Assembly: GCF_001570565.1 (NCBI RefSeq)
Contig: NZ_BBXE01000013.1
Coordinates: forward strand, 638,984-702,983
Origin: Herbidospora yilanensis
Lineage (GTDB): Bacteria; Actinomycetota; Actinomycetes; Streptosporangiales; Streptosporangiaceae
Length of the DNA: 64,000 nt
Direction: 5' to 3'
Positions 9,207 to 17,886 of the stretch are shown here, in pieces (the first letter of the stretch is position 1; every line of letters starts with the position of its first letter). The notes under the pieces are model-generated. The model searched no databases and was not told the origin of the DNA. It worked only from the letters and a program-made list of their open reading frames with translations. The position numbers and the translations under genes were made by a program.

Positions 9207-9581
9207 TCACTGGCCGACGAGGCTATCGGACGGCCGTGCCTGGTCGACGATGAGGTCGGAGGGATGGAGGTCGACCTCCAGCAAGACCCCGGCCGCCACC
9301 ATCAGCAGCCCGAAAACGGTGAGGGTGAGGGTGTCGGTGAGACGCGACCGGACCGACAGTCCGCCGGAGTGACGCCGGGGCAGCAGCAGTCGCAGCACCG
9401 CGCCCGCGAGAAAGGCGGCGCCGAGCACGACGCCGCCCAACCAGGGTTCGGGGAGCTCGGAGATGAGGATCAGCCCGGTGGCCGCGCCCGCGGCCACCAT
9501 GACGTAGGCCCCCCAGGCCATGCGCCTCGCGTTGGTGTTGATGGTCGGTATCCGTCTCTGGTCAGATGTGCGGTTGGTCAC
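9207..9581 (-). CDS. DUF3017 family membrane protein
   Basis: Short protein (124 aa from GTG 9581) with a hydrophilic N-terminal tail and three hydrophobic segments: [34 protein letters not shown] and [18 protein letters not shown]. The [22 protein letters not shown] core is typical of DUF3017, a small actinobacterial family of unknown role usually found beside TCA-cycle or folD genes. The GTG overlaps the stop of the citrate synthase gene as GTGA (9578-9581), which favours this start and translational coupling. An internal ATG at 9521 would give 104 residues. Confidence 0.75.
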   Translation of the reverse strand: MTNRTSDQRRIPTINTNARRMAWGAYVMVAAGAATGLILISELPEPWLGGVVLGAAFLAGAVLRLLLPRRHSGGLSVRSRLTDTLTLTVFGLLMVAAGVLLEVDLHPSDLIVDQARPSDSLVGQ

Positions 9582-10699
9582 CGCTCGTCGATGTGGACCC
9601 ATTTCTGGTCGCGCGCGCCGATGTACTCGCTGTCCGGGCGGATCAGCCGGTTGTCGGCGTGCTGCTCGATGACGTGGGCGGTCCACCCCGCCATCCGGCT
9701 GACCGAGAACACCGGGGTGAACAGGTCGGTCGGGATGCCGAGGAAGTGGTAGACCGTCGCGGCGTAGAAGTCGACGTTGGGGTAGAGGCCCTTCTCCGCG
9801 AAGACGACCTCCTCCATCTCCTTCGACATCCGATAGTAGGTGTCGTCGCCGGACGCTTCGCCCAGCTCCTCCGACATGCGGCGCAAGTGGGTGGCCCGGG
9901 GGTCCTCGGTCTTGTAGACCCGGTGGCCGAACCCCATGATCTTCTCGCCGCCGGCGAGCTTCGCGCGCACCGCGTCGGCGACGCCGCCGGGGTCGATCGT
10001 CTCCAGGGTGCGCATCACCTGCTCGTTGGCGCCCCCGTGCAGCGGCCCCTTGAGGGTGCCGATGGCGGCGACCACGGCCGAGTGCATGTCGGACAGCGTG
10101 GCCGCGCAGACCCGGGCGGCGAACGTCGAGGCGTTCATGGTGTGGTCGGCGTGCAGCACCAGGCACTCGTCGAAGATCTCGACTTCCCGGGGCGTCGGCT
10201 CCCTGCCGGTGACCTGGCGCAGGAAGTTGGCCGCGATCGACTGGTCGGGATCGGGCTCGGGTGCGTCCACGCCCCGGCGGGCCGCGTGGAAACGCGCCAC
10301 CAGGATCGGCTGGAGCGCCGTCAGCCGGGCCGCCTTGCGCAGGTTCGCGTCGGCGGCGTTGGAGTCCTTGTCGGGATCGTCGGCGCTGGTGAGGGAGAGC
10401 AGCGTGCGCAGGGCCTCCATGGGCTCCTGCTTCTCGGCGATCTCCACGATGTTCTGCTCGACGAGACTGCCGAGCCCGCGCCCCCGCACGAGTTCCGCGC
10501 CGTATTCGGCGAGCTGGTCGCGGTTCGGGAGGGTGCCGTGCTGGAGAAGGTGGGCGGTTTCCTCGAATGTCGTACGGCCGGCCAGGTCGTGGATGTCGTA
10601 TCCGCGGTAGAACAACAGACCGGCCTTGCCGTCGATGTCGCTGAGCGCTGTGGACGCGGCGACGACATCGGCGAGGCCTTTGGTGGGCTTGTCTGCCAT
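9578..10699 (-). CDS. Citrate synthase / 2-methylcitrate synthase family
   Basis: Condenses oxaloacetate with acetyl-CoA (or propionyl-CoA). At 373 residues it is the short bacterial type I form. The three catalytic elements are visible: His in GPLHGGANEQV, His in MGFGHRVYKTEDPRA and Asp in NVDFYAATVYHFLGIP. The opening YRGYDIHDLAG is shared with 2-methylcitrate synthases, so PrpC-like activity cannot be excluded. ATG 10699 has a strong GGAGG. The placement with icd favours a TCA role. No hexameric-type zinc domain is present. Confidence 0.9.
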   Translation of the reverse strand: MADKPTKGLADVVAASTALSDIDGKAGLLFYRGYDIHDLAGRTTFEETAHLLQHGTLPNRDQLAEYGAELVRGRGLGSLVEQNIVEIAEKQEPMEALRTLLSLTSADDPDKDSNAADANLRKAARLTALQPILVARFHAARRGVDAPEPDPDQSIAANFLRQVTGREPTPREVEIFDECLVLHADHTMNASTFAARVCAATLSDMHSAVVAAIGTLKGPLHGGANEQVMRTLETIDPGGVADAVRAKLAGGEKIMGFGHRVYKTEDPRATHLRRMSEELGEASGDDTYYRMSKEMEEVVFAEKGLYPNVDFYAATVYHFLGIPTDLFTPVFSVSRMAGWTAHVIEQHADNRLIRPDSEYIGARDQKWVHIDER

Positions 10700-10760
10700 G
10701 AGTGTTTCCTCCGCTTATCTACCGCGAAAGTCTACCCGTGAGCTGCTAAGGCACCCTTTC

Positions 10761-10817
10761 CTTCAGGCAGATTCCAACGTGAGCCCCGGCCGGCCTTCGG
10801 CCGTCCGCATCTGGCTT
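10761..10817 (+). repeat. Intergenic palindromic repeat, copy B
   Basis: In the 238-bp gap between citrate synthase and the FHA gene. It carries GGCAGATTCC, GTGAGCC, CGGCCG-GCCTT-CGGCCG and TCCGCATCT, matching copy A at most positions over about 56 bases. The remainder of the gap holds promoter-like sequence for the two divergent genes; no further gene is seen. Confidence 0.75.
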
Positions 10818-10937
10818 AGAGGTCCAGACCAATTGAGCGCCGATTCTGGTCAGGGTAAAGGCGATTCCCGATCCCCACGTTTGGGTAAGCCGCAGCTGAT
10901 GTGAAAGTAACGGCGGGCTACCTGGGGAGGAACTGCC

Positions 10938-11600
10938 GTGGAGGGGCCGTTCATACGGATTGAGGACACCGGCGAGGTGGTGCCCTTGCGCCCCGAGATC
11001 ACTACGATCGGCCGGGGCCGAGGTGCCGACATCCGGCTGACAGACCCGAGCGTGTCGCGTTTACACGCCGAGTTCGTCAGGCGGGGACCTTACCTGTATG
11101 TCGTTGACCTGGGCTTGTCCCGCAACGGCACACGGGTGAACGGCAGGCCGATCGCCCGGAGGGTCCTCGACGACGGCGACGTCGTCTCGTTCGGCGCCGC
11201 CCGCGCGCGCGTCGGCGGGATACCACGCGAAGACCTGGCGCCAGAGGTCGAGTTGCGGCGGGCCGCCGCGCCCGAGCTCACCCGGCGCGAGGTCGACGTG
11301 CTGACGTCGCTCTGTCGGCCGGCGCTCTCGGACGAAGCGTTCGTGGCGCCCGCGACCGCACGCGAGATCGCCGACGACCTGGTCGTCACGGAGGCCGCGG
11401 TGAAGCAGCACCTGCTGCGGCTCTACCAGAAGTTCCGCATTCCCGAGGGCACCAACCGGCGCACCCGCCTCGCCAACGAGGTGGTCGCGCTCGGGCTGGT
11501 CCGCCCGACCCCGGTCGTCCCGCCACAACGGGCGACCGAGGGAGGCGGAACTCCGGCGCATCCCGCCTCGGCGCCCGCAGCCGGGCGCCGAGCGAGCTGA
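10938..11600 (+). CDS. FHA-domain protein with C-terminal helix-turn-helix region
   Basis: 220 residues. Residues about 20-90 are a forkhead-associated phosphothreonine-binding domain: TIGRGRGADIRL, DPSVSRLHAEF and SRNGTRVNGRPI are the three FHA signature loops (GR, SxxH, NG). Residues about 110-185 read as a LuxR/winged-type helix-turn-helix (ELTRREVDVLTSL, then ATAREIADDLVVTEAAVKQHLLRLYQKF). The tail is Pro/Ala-rich and disordered. A regulator that binds DNA and docks to a phosphorylated kinase or substrate is inferred. GTG at 10938 has the ideal GGAGGAA nine bases upstream. Confidence 0.85.
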   Translation: MEGPFIRIEDTGEVVPLRPEITTIGRGRGADIRLTDPSVSRLHAEFVRRGPYLYVVDLGLSRNGTRVNGRPIARRVLDDGDVVSFGAARARVGGIPREDLAPEVELRRAAAPELTRREVDVLTSLCRPALSDEAFVAPATAREIADDLVVTEAAVKQHLLRLYQKFRIPEGTNRRTRLANEVVALGLVRPTPVVPPQRATEGGGTPAHPASAPAAGRRAS

Positions 11601-11785
11601 AGCGAGACGCAGACGGCCAGAAGCCGGCTGTGGCTCGCGCTGGAATCTGCCCGATAGACACGAGACGCGGACGGCCGAACGCCGGCCGTGGCTCGCACTG
11701 GGAACCTGCCAGAGAGACACGAGACACGGACGGCCGAACGCCGACTGTGACTCACGGTGGGAACCTGCCCGAAAAACACGAGACG
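11601..11785 (-). repeat. Tandem array of the intergenic palindromic repeat (three copies plus a partial)
   Basis: Three head-to-tail units of 58-59 bases start at 11601, 11659 and 11718, and a fragment (CACGAGACGGG) begins the fourth at 11777. Each unit reads CGAGAC-CGGACGGCC..GGCCGTGGCTCGC..GGAACCTGCC, that is, the reverse complement of copies A and B. The middle unit holds a perfect 7-bp stem ACGGCCG-AACGC-CGGCCGT. Units differ by about 10-20 percent. The array fills the gap between the FHA gene and folD and may act as transcription stop for the two convergent genes. Confidence 0.85.
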
Positions 11786-11817
11786 GGTCGCGGAGCTCGG
11801 CGAGGGGTCTCCGTTTC

Positions 11818-12678
11818 CTAGCTCACCAGACCCGCGTCCCGCTCCGCGGCCTCGACCACGTTGGTCAGCAGCAGGGCGCGGGTCATCGGTCCGACACCGC
11901 CGGGATTGGGGGCGACCCACCCGGCGACTTCGGCGACGTCGCGCGCGACGTCGCCGGCGATCTTCCCGTCGACCCGCGACACGCCGACGTCGAGCACGGC
12001 CGCACCCGGCTTCACCATCTCGGCGGTGATGAGCCCGGGCACCCCGGCCGCCGCGACGACGATGTCGGCCCGCCTGACATGATCGGCCAGGTCACGGGTG
12101 CCGGTGTGGCACAGGGTGACGGTGGCGTTCTCCGACCGCCGGGTCAGCAGCAGGCCGAGCGGACGGCCGACGGTGATGCCGCGGCCGATCACCACGACCT
12201 CGGCGCCGTTGATCGGCACGTCGTATTCGCGCAGCAGGTCGACGACCCCGCGTGGCGTACATGGCAGCGGGGCGTCGACCATGTGCACCAGTTTGCCCAG
12301 GTTGACCGGGTGGAGGCCGTCGGCGTCCTTGGCCGGGTCGATGCGCTCCAGCAGGGCCATCGTGTCGAGGTGGCGCGGCAGCGGGAGCTGCACGATGTAG
12401 CCGTTGCAGGCCGGATCGGCGTTGAGTTCGTCGATGACGTCCTCGACCTGGCCCGGGGTCGCGTCGGCGGGCAGCTCGCGCTGGATCGAGTTGATGCCGA
12501 CCTCGGCGCAGTCGCGGTGCTTGCTGGCGACGTAGATGTGGCTGGCCGGGTCGTCGCCGACCAGGACCGTGCCCAGGCCCGGCGTGACGCCCGCCTCGGC
12601 GAGCTTGCCGACGCGCAGCGCCAGGTCGAGCTTGATCTTGGCCGCGGTGGCCTTGCCGTCGAGAATCCCTGCGCTCAT
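11818..12678 (-). CDS. folD: Bifunctional methylenetetrahydrofolate dehydrogenase / methenyltetrahydrofolate cyclohydrolase
   Basis: Cytoplasmic one-carbon enzyme making 10-formyl-THF, the formyl donor used by the neighbouring purN and purH products. Length 286 is standard. Visible signatures: [14 protein letters not shown] (catalytic Tyr and Lys), [13 protein letters not shown], and the NADP-binding [17 protein letters not shown] followed by [15 protein letters not shown] near the end. ATG at 12678; it begins 9 bases after the purH stop, so purN-purH-folD form one operon. Confidence 0.96.
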   Translation of the reverse strand: MSAGILDGKATAAKIKLDLALRVGKLAEAGVTPGLGTVLVGDDPASHIYVASKHRDCAEVGINSIQRELPADATPGQVEDVIDELNADPACNGYIVQLPLPRHLDTMALLERIDPAKDADGLHPVNLGKLVHMVDAPLPCTPRGVVDLLREYDVPINGAEVVVIGRGITVGRPLGLLLTRRSENATVTLCHTGTRDLADHVRRADIVVAAAGVPGLITAEMVKPGAAVLDVGVSRVDGKIAGDVARDVAEVAGWVAPNPGGVGPMTRALLLTNVVEAAERDAGLVS

Positions 12679-12687
12679 GGGCCCCTC

Positions 12688-14229
12688 CTAGTGGAAGAAG
12701 TGTCGGGTGCCGGTGAAGTAGAGGCTCACCCCGGCGGCCTGCGCCGCCGCGATGACCTCGTCGTCACGGATCGAGCCGCCCGGCTCCACGATCGCGGTCA
12801 CGCCGCCGTCGACCAGCACCTGCAGGCCGTCGGCGAACGGGAAGAAGGCGTCGGAGGCGGCCACCGAGCCGGCCGCCCGCTCCCCCGCCCGCGTGACCGC
12901 CAGGCGCGCCGAGTCGACCCGGTTGACCTGGCCCATGCCGACGCCGACCGAGGCGCCGTCGCTGGCCAGCAGGATCGCGTTCGACTTGACCGAGCGAACG
13001 GCCTTCCAGGCGAACTCCAGATCGGCCAGCGTCTCGGCGGAGACCGCCGGACCGGCCTTCAGTTCCCACCCCGCGACGCCGTCGCCGGGCGCGTCGACGC
13101 GGTCGACGGTCTGCACCAGCAGCCCGCCGTCGACGCGCCGGAACTCGGCGGCGTTGCGGGGGCCCTGCGGGCAGGCCAGCAGCCGGAGGTTCTTCTTCTC
13201 CTTCAGCACGGTCAGGGCGTCGTCGGCGAACGACGGCGCGACGACCACCTCGGTGAAGATGGGCGCGATCTGCTCGGCCAGCTCCCTGGTGACCTCGCGG
13301 TTGACCGCGATGACACCGCCGTAGGCCGAGACGGGGTCGCACTCGTGGGCCTTGCGGTGCGCCTCGACCACGTCGGAACCCACGGCGATGCCACACGGAT
13401 TGGCGTGTTTGATGATCGCGACGGCCGGGGCGTCGAAGTCCCAGGCCGAGCGCCAGGCGGCATCGGCGTCGACGTAGTTGTTGTAGGACATCTCCTTGCC
13501 GTGGAGCTGCTGCGCGCCCGCCAGGCCGCCCGAGCCCGTCGAGTAGAGGGCGGCGCGCTGGTGGGGGTTCTCACCGTAACGCAGCACGTCTTTGAGGGTC
13601 CAGTCGGCGCCCATGAAGGTCGGCCACTCGCCCTCGGGGGCGTAGACGTTGGCGAACCAGGAGGCCACGGCCACGTCATAACTGGCCGTGTGGGCGTAGG
13701 CGGTGGCGGCCAGGCGGCGGCGCTCGGTGACGGTGAAGCCGCCCTCGCCGATCGCGGCCAGCACCGAGGAGTAGGAGCGCGGGTCGACGACCACCGCGAC
13801 CGTGTTGTGGTTCTTGGCGGCGGCGCGGATCATCGCCGGGCCGCCGATGTCGATCTTCTCGACGCAGTCGGCGTCGGACGCGCCCGAGGCGACCGTCTCG
13901 CGGAACGGGTAGAGGTTGACCACACAGAGCTGGAACGGCTCGATCTCCAGCTCTTCGAGCTGGGTGACGTGATCGGGGTTGGCGCCGTCGGCCAGCAGCC
14001 CGGCGTGGACACGCGGGTGGAGGGTCTTGACCCGGCCGTCGAGGCACTCGGGGAAGCCCGTCAGCGACTCCACCTTGGTGACCGGGATGCCGTAGGAGGC
14101 GATGGCGGCGGCCGTGCCGCCGGTCGAGACGATCTCGACGCCCGCCGCTTCGAGGCCGCGGGCCAGGTCTTCCAGGCCGGTCTTGTCGTAAACCGTGATC
14201 AGCGCGCGCCGGATGGCGATCCGAGTCAC
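12688..14229 (-). CDS. purH: Bifunctional AICAR formyltransferase / IMP cyclohydrolase
   Basis: Last two steps of de novo purine synthesis. The 513 residues split into an N-terminal IMP cyclohydrolase (MGS-like) domain, with [18 protein letters not shown] and STGGTA, and a C-terminal AICAR transformylase domain, with [11 protein letters not shown] (catalytic Lys-His), [13 protein letters not shown] and [11 protein letters not shown]. The protein ends with the typical RHFFH. It lies 22 bases downstream of purN and 9 bases upstream of folD on the same strand. Confidence 0.97.
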   Translation of the reverse strand: MTRIAIRRALITVYDKTGLEDLARGLEAAGVEIVSTGGTAAAIASYGIPVTKVESLTGFPECLDGRVKTLHPRVHAGLLADGANPDHVTQLEELEIEPFQLCVVNLYPFRETVASGASDADCVEKIDIGGPAMIRAAAKNHNTVAVVVDPRSYSSVLAAIGEGGFTVTERRRLAATAYAHTASYDVAVASWFANVYAPEGEWPTFMGADWTLKDVLRYGENPHQRAALYSTGSGGLAGAQQLHGKEMSYNNYVDADAAWRSAWDFDAPAVAIIKHANPCGIAVGSDVVEAHRKAHECDPVSAYGGVIAVNREVTRELAEQIAPIFTEVVVAPSFADDALTVLKEKKNLRLLACPQGPRNAAEFRRVDGGLLVQTVDRVDAPGDGVAGWELKAGPAVSAETLADLEFAWKAVRSVKSNAILLASDGASVGVGMGQVNRVDSARLAVTRAGERAAGSVAASDAFFPFADGLQVLVDGGVTAIVEPGGSIRDDEVIAAAQAAGVSLYFTGTRHFFH

Positions 14230-14251
14230 TGTGTAGCCTCCTGTGTTCTGT

Positions 14252-14860
14252 TCAGAGGGTCGTGCCCAGACGCACCGTGCGCCCGGAGACCCGCCAGCCC
14301 TCGCGGGCCATCCGCCCGACCACCTCGACCAGCAGCCCGCGCTCGACGACCTTGATGCGCTCGTGGAGTGTCGCCTCGTCGTCGCCGTCTTCGACGGGCA
14401 CCGCCGTCTGGGCGATCACCGGGCCGGTGTCGACCCCGTCGTCGACGAGGTGGACGGTGCAGCCGGTGACCTTCACCCCGTAGGCGAGCGCGTCGCGCAC
14501 GGCGTGGGCTCCGGGGAAGGCCGGGAGGAGCGCCGGGTGGGTGTTGACCACCGTGAACCGCGACAACACGGCCGGGCCGAGGATCTTCATGAACCCGGCC
14601 GACACCACCAGATCGGGTTTGTACTCGGCGATCTTCTCGGCCAGAGCGGAATCCCACGCCGTACGGGCCGTATGATCACTTACCCGCTCGGTGAAGGTGG
14701 GCAGACCGGCGCGTTCGGCGCGGGCCAGCCCTTCGATCTCCGGACGGTCGGCCCCGACGGCCACGACGGTCGCTCCGTAGGCCGGATCTGCCGCGACGTC
14801 GAGAAGGGCTTGTAGGTTGGTCCCCGAACCCGAGACGAGGACCACTAGCCGGGAAGACAG
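14252..14860 (-). CDS. purN: Phosphoribosylglycinamide formyltransferase (probable CTG start)
   Basis: GAR transformylase, third step of purine synthesis, using 10-formyl-THF. Motifs: [14 protein letters not shown] near the N-terminus and the catalytic region [45 protein letters not shown], with Asn-His-Asp catalytic residues. The first ATG/GTG in frame is GTG 14845, but that would trim the first beta strand and leaves the Shine-Dalgarno AAGGAG (14867-14872) 21 bases away. CTG at 14860 lies 6 bases from it and restores the usual start [12 protein letters not shown]. The CTG call is an inference; gene identity is certain. Confidence 0.9.
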   Translation of the reverse strand: MSSRLVVLVSGSGTNLQALLDVAADPAYGATVVAVGADRPEIEGLARAERAGLPTFTERVSDHTARTAWDSALAEKIAEYKPDLVVSAGFMKILGPAVLSRFTVVNTHPALLPAFPGAHAVRDALAYGVKVTGCTVHLVDDGVDTGPVIAQTAVPVEDGDDEATLHERIKVVERGLLVEVVGRMAREGWRVSGRTVRLGTTL

Positions 14861-14889
14861 AGCGGTCTCCTTCGGGGAAGTGAACGGGT

Positions 14890-14914
14890 GCGTGACAAAG
14901 GGTATCGGTCACGC
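14890..14914. promoter_or_regulatory. Palindrome in the purN / membrane-protein divergent promoter
   Basis: GCGTGAC (14890-14896) and GTCACGC (14908-14914) are perfect inverted 7-mers separated by 11 bases. It lies 30 bases upstream of the purN start and 42 bases upstream of the facing gene, a position suited to an operator. Confidence 0.4.
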
Positions 14915-14955
14915 CGTCGTGCGGCGTGAAGGCCCTATCAGCAAGGCGGGAGATC

Positions 14956-15357
14956 GTGACCACACCACTGCAGACGGCCGCGGAGATGGGCGGGCGCCGG
15001 GCGCTGGCCCTCGCTCTGATGGCGCTGATCTTCACATTGTTCGTGCCGACGATGGGCCTGGCCCTGTCGGTGTTCGGCCTCATCGTGGGCGTCCGCGACC
15101 TGCGGACGCTCAAGAAGGGCGGCCAGCCGACCGGCATGGCGACCGGCGCGGTGGTCATCTCCACGCTGGCGTTCCTGCTCGGCGGGGTCAGCACGGCCGT
15201 GCAGGTCTACCTGGGGACCGAGCTGACGGCGTACACGGAGTGCCTGAAGGGGGCCGGCACCGTCACGGCGCAGACCGAGTGCTCCACCCAGTTGAAGACG
15301 GCGCTGGAGGCCAAGCTCGGCATGCCCTGGCCGGCCAACATGCCGCTGCCCGGCTAG
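14956..15357 (+). CDS. Small DUF4190-like membrane protein
   Basis: 133 residues from GTG 14956, chosen because GCGGGAG sits just upstream; a longer frame from 14926 is possible. Two hydrophobic helices (ALALMALIFTLFVPTMGLALSVFGLIVG and TGAVVISTLAFLLGGVSTAVQVYLG) flank a basic loop (RDLRTLKKGG). The C-terminal ~45 residues are outside or inside with two cysteines (YTECLKG, TECSTQ). The double-helix layout resembles DUF4190 proteins. Function unknown. It converges with a 4-bp overlap on the PerM-like gene. Confidence 0.7.
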   Translation: MTTPLQTAAEMGGRRALALALMALIFTLFVPTMGLALSVFGLIVGVRDLRTLKKGGQPTGMATGAVVISTLAFLLGGVSTAVQVYLGTELTAYTECLKGAGTVTAQTECSTQLKTALEAKLGMPWPANMPLPG

Positions 15358-16889
15358 TCGTCCTTGATGTTCAGATAGGTGACGTGGGCGCCGGTCGGAT
15401 CGTCGATCGGCTCCTCGTCGTCGTCGGGCCTGATCGGGGTCGAGCGTTTGCGGGCGAAGGTCTCGACGGCGTGGTCGTCGGGCTCGACGTCGCGGATCAC
15501 CGGGATCGGGATGGTGTCGGCCTCGGTGGCGTCCATCCAGTGACCGGGCAGCGGCTGCTTCTTGGCCTTGCGCTTCTTCTTGACCTTCGTGACGACCTCG
15601 GCGATCGGCTGCTGCGCGGGCGTGTGGGAGATCAGCCACCAGTTGGCCAGCCCGGCCGAGATGCCCGCCGCCACGCCGACTTCGAGGGTGACCGAGAAGG
15701 CCACCTCCCACGCCGAGGGGCCGACGGCGGCCATGCGGGCGCCACCCAGCGGGCCGCCCGACAACGCCGCCAGCAGCCCGGCGACCGCGCCCGAGCTCAG
15801 CCCGCAGACGAACCCCCACAGCGGCGCCGCCTCCAGCGATGGCGTGGGCGCGATGCGGGCGACCACCACCCCGGCCACCGCCCCGGCCGCGAACGGGACG
15901 GCCACCACGGCCATCAGCCACGGCGGCACCGGGCCCGACTCGGGCAGCGCGCCCAGCAGCGGCAACGACGGGATGGCGCCCAGTTTCACCCCGGTCGGCG
16001 CGACCAGGGTGCCGGCCCCGATGGCGAACCCGGGCCCGGTGATGTACGCCATCCCCCAGATCCCCGCGTTGAACAGGTAGAGCACCTCGACCAGCGCCAG
16101 CAGCACCCCGCCCACGAGGCCCGGCTTGAGCACGTCGGTGAGGGCCTTGATCTCGCCGAACTTGACCGCGATCATGCCCAGCACCAGCAGCAGCCCGGCC
16201 ACCAGCATCAGCGAGACGGCCACGAAGGTGCCCACCACGACCGAGCGCGGCCGTTCGGGCAGCAGCCGGACCATCGCCCGCCACGGCCCGATCGTGCGGG
16301 CCACCGCCACCGAACCGGCCAGGAACGCCAGCAGCAGGTGGCTGATCAGCGCCTCGGCCACGAACGGCTGGGTCACCTCGTTGCGCGCCACCAGCGCGAT
16401 CATCCCGGCCAGCAGGGCGTAGGGCGCGGCCAGCGAGATGCCGGCGCGGGCGATCAGGATGAGCTGGGCCTTGCGGCGGGCGTTCGCCAGGTCTTTGGAC
16501 GAGCCCTTCGGCAACCGCGCGGGCAGCCGCAGCCGCAGGTCGGCGTCTCTGGCCATCCACAACCCGGCCCGGTAGAGCAGGGTGCCCGGCAGGATCATCA
16601 GGCCCAGCGGCAGCAGGCCGACCCGGCCGCCGCCCGGGATCTCGAACCCCGCGTGGTGGGCGGCCAGCCAGAGCTGGCAGGCGGTCCGGAACACCCCCGG
16701 CAGCCCCGCGCCGAACGTGCCGCGCGGTGCCGCGATCCAGCCGATCAGCGTCAGCGTCGTGAGGACCGCCAGGCCGATGCCGAGTGTGCCCGCCGCGGCC
16801 AGCATGCCCGAGACCGGCAGCGGACGCCGGTCGTCGTCGCCGAAGACGGCCCGGGGGACTGTCCGAATCTGGTCGAGAAGCGCCGTCAC
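15354..16889 (-). CDS. DUF6350 / PerM-like polytopic membrane protein
   Basis: 511 residues from GTG 16889 (TTG 16907 would add six). Around ten to twelve hydrophobic segments fill residues 30-420; a charged tail of ~90 residues (KKKRKAKKQ, then many Asp/Glu) is cytoplasmic. In Mycobacterium the same chromosomal slot, between sucCD and purN-purH, is occupied by perM, an integral membrane protein that supports cell division and persistence under stress. Assignment rests on that synteny plus overall architecture rather than a sharp motif. The tail could dock partner proteins. Confidence 0.75.
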   Translation of the reverse strand: MTALLDQIRTVPRAVFGDDDRRPLPVSGMLAAAGTLGIGLAVLTTLTLIGWIAAPRGTFGAGLPGVFRTACQLWLAAHHAGFEIPGGGRVGLLPLGLMILPGTLLYRAGLWMARDADLRLRLPARLPKGSSKDLANARRKAQLILIARAGISLAAPYALLAGMIALVARNEVTQPFVAEALISHLLLAFLAGSVAVARTIGPWRAMVRLLPERPRSVVVGTFVAVSLMLVAGLLLVLGMIAVKFGEIKALTDVLKPGLVGGVLLALVEVLYLFNAGIWGMAYITGPGFAIGAGTLVAPTGVKLGAIPSLPLLGALPESGPVPPWLMAVVAVPFAAGAVAGVVVARIAPTPSLEAAPLWGFVCGLSSGAVAGLLAALSGGPLGGARMAAVGPSAWEVAFSVTLEVGVAAGISAGLANWWLISHTPAQQPIAEVVTKVKKKRKAKKQPLPGHWMDATEADTIPIPVIRDVEPDDHAVETFARKRSTPIRPDDDEEPIDDPTGAHVTYLNIKDD

Positions 16890-16972
16890 AGTAGCCGATG
16901 CTCTCAAGGGCGGGCCGTAACACGGTCACGCCGCGCCGATGGGCCGTCCCGTTTGTCCTCAGGAAAACGCGA

Positions 16973-16997
16973 ACCCCGGCGCGCTTCGCACCGGGGT
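16973..16997 (-). terminator. Hairpin terminator after sucCD
   Basis: ACCCCGG (16973-16979) pairs with CCGGGGT (16991-16997), with an inner GCG/CGC pair and a CTT loop. It begins 13 bases past the sucD stop in the sucD direction. Confidence 0.65.
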
Positions 16998-17010
16998 CCG
17001 CGGGGAATGA

Positions 17011-17886
17011 TCAACGGTTCTGCATGATCTCCCGCATGAGACGGGCGGTCTCGCTGGGGGTCTTGCCGACACGCACGCCGACCTTCTCCAGGGCTTCCTT
17101 CTTCGCCTGGGCGGTGCCCGCCGACCCCGACACGATGGCGCCGGCGTGGCCCATCGTCTTGCCCTCGGGGGCGGTGAAACCGGCGACGTAGGCCACGACG
17201 GGCTTGGTCACGTTCTTCTCGATGTAGGCCGCCGCGCGCTCCTCGGCGTCGCCGCCGATCTCGCCGATCATGACGATGGCGTCGGTGCCCGGGTCGTCCT
17301 GGAACGCCTGGAGGGCGTCGATGTGGGTGGTGCCGATGACCGGGTCACCGCCGATGCCGACCGCCGTGGAGAAGCCGAAGTCGCGCAGCTCGTACATGAG
17401 CTGGTAGGTCAGCGTGCCCGACTTCGAGACCAGGCCGATGCGGCCCTGGGTGGTGATGTCGGCCGGGATGATGCCGGCGTTGGAGGCGCCGGGCGAGGCG
17501 ATGCCGGGGCAGTTCGGGCCGATGATCCGGGTCTTGTTGCCCTTGGCGACGGCGTAGGCCCAGAACTCGGTCGTGTCGTGGATCGGCACGCCCTCGGTGA
17601 TGACGACCGCGAGGGGGATCTCGGCGTCGATCGCCTCCTTGACCGCGCTCGCGGTGAAGGCCGGCGGCACGAAGATGACGCTGACGTCGGCCTTGGTCTT
17701 CTCCATCGCCTCGGCGACGGTCGCGAACACCGGCAGGCCCTCGTGGGTGGTGCCCGCCTTGCGCGGGTTCACGCCGCCGACGACGTTGGCGCCGGAGGCC
17801 AGCATGCGCAGGGTGTGCTTGGTGCCCTCGGACCCCGTGATGCCCTGGACGATGATCCTGCTCTTCTCGGTGAGCCAGATGGCCAT
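17011..17886 (-). CDS. sucD: Succinate-CoA ligase, alpha subunit
   Basis: Subunit carrying the phospho-histidine and CoA site of succinyl-CoA synthetase (succinyl-CoA + NDP + Pi to succinate + CoA + NTP). 291 residues. Visible: [15 protein letters not shown] (CoA-binding), IGPNCPGI, and [21 protein letters not shown], where the His is the phosphorylated residue. Its ATG overlaps the sucC stop by one base (TAATG-type junction at 17884-17888), so the subunits are translationally coupled. Confidence 0.97.
   Translation of the reverse strand: MAIWLTEKSRIIVQGITGSEGTKHTLRMLASGANVVGGVNPRKAGTTHEGLPVFATVAEAMEKTKADVSVIFVPPAFTASAVKEAIDAEIPLAVVITEGVPIHDTTEFWAYAVAKGNKTRIIGPNCPGIASPGASNAGIIPADITTQGRIGLVSKSGTLTYQLMYELRDFGFSTAVGIGGDPVIGTTHIDALQAFQDDPGTDAIVMIGEIGGDAEERAAAYIEKNVTKPVVAYVAGFTAPEGKTMGHAGAIVSGSAGTAQAKKEALEKVGVRVGKTPSETARLMREIMQNR

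Noticed and set aside
11386-11727. Open frames through the tandem repeat array
   Set aside because: They read repeated CGGCCG-rich units giving periodic Arg/Pro/Ala peptides; these are spurious frames created by the repeat.
11601-11785. CRISPR array
   Set aside because: Units are directly adjacent 58-59-base repeats without unique spacers, and no cas genes are present.
12079-14355. 758-codon open frame on the plus strand across folD, purH and purN
   Set aside because: Entirely antisense to purine genes with full catalytic motifs; low-complexity protein, no start signal.
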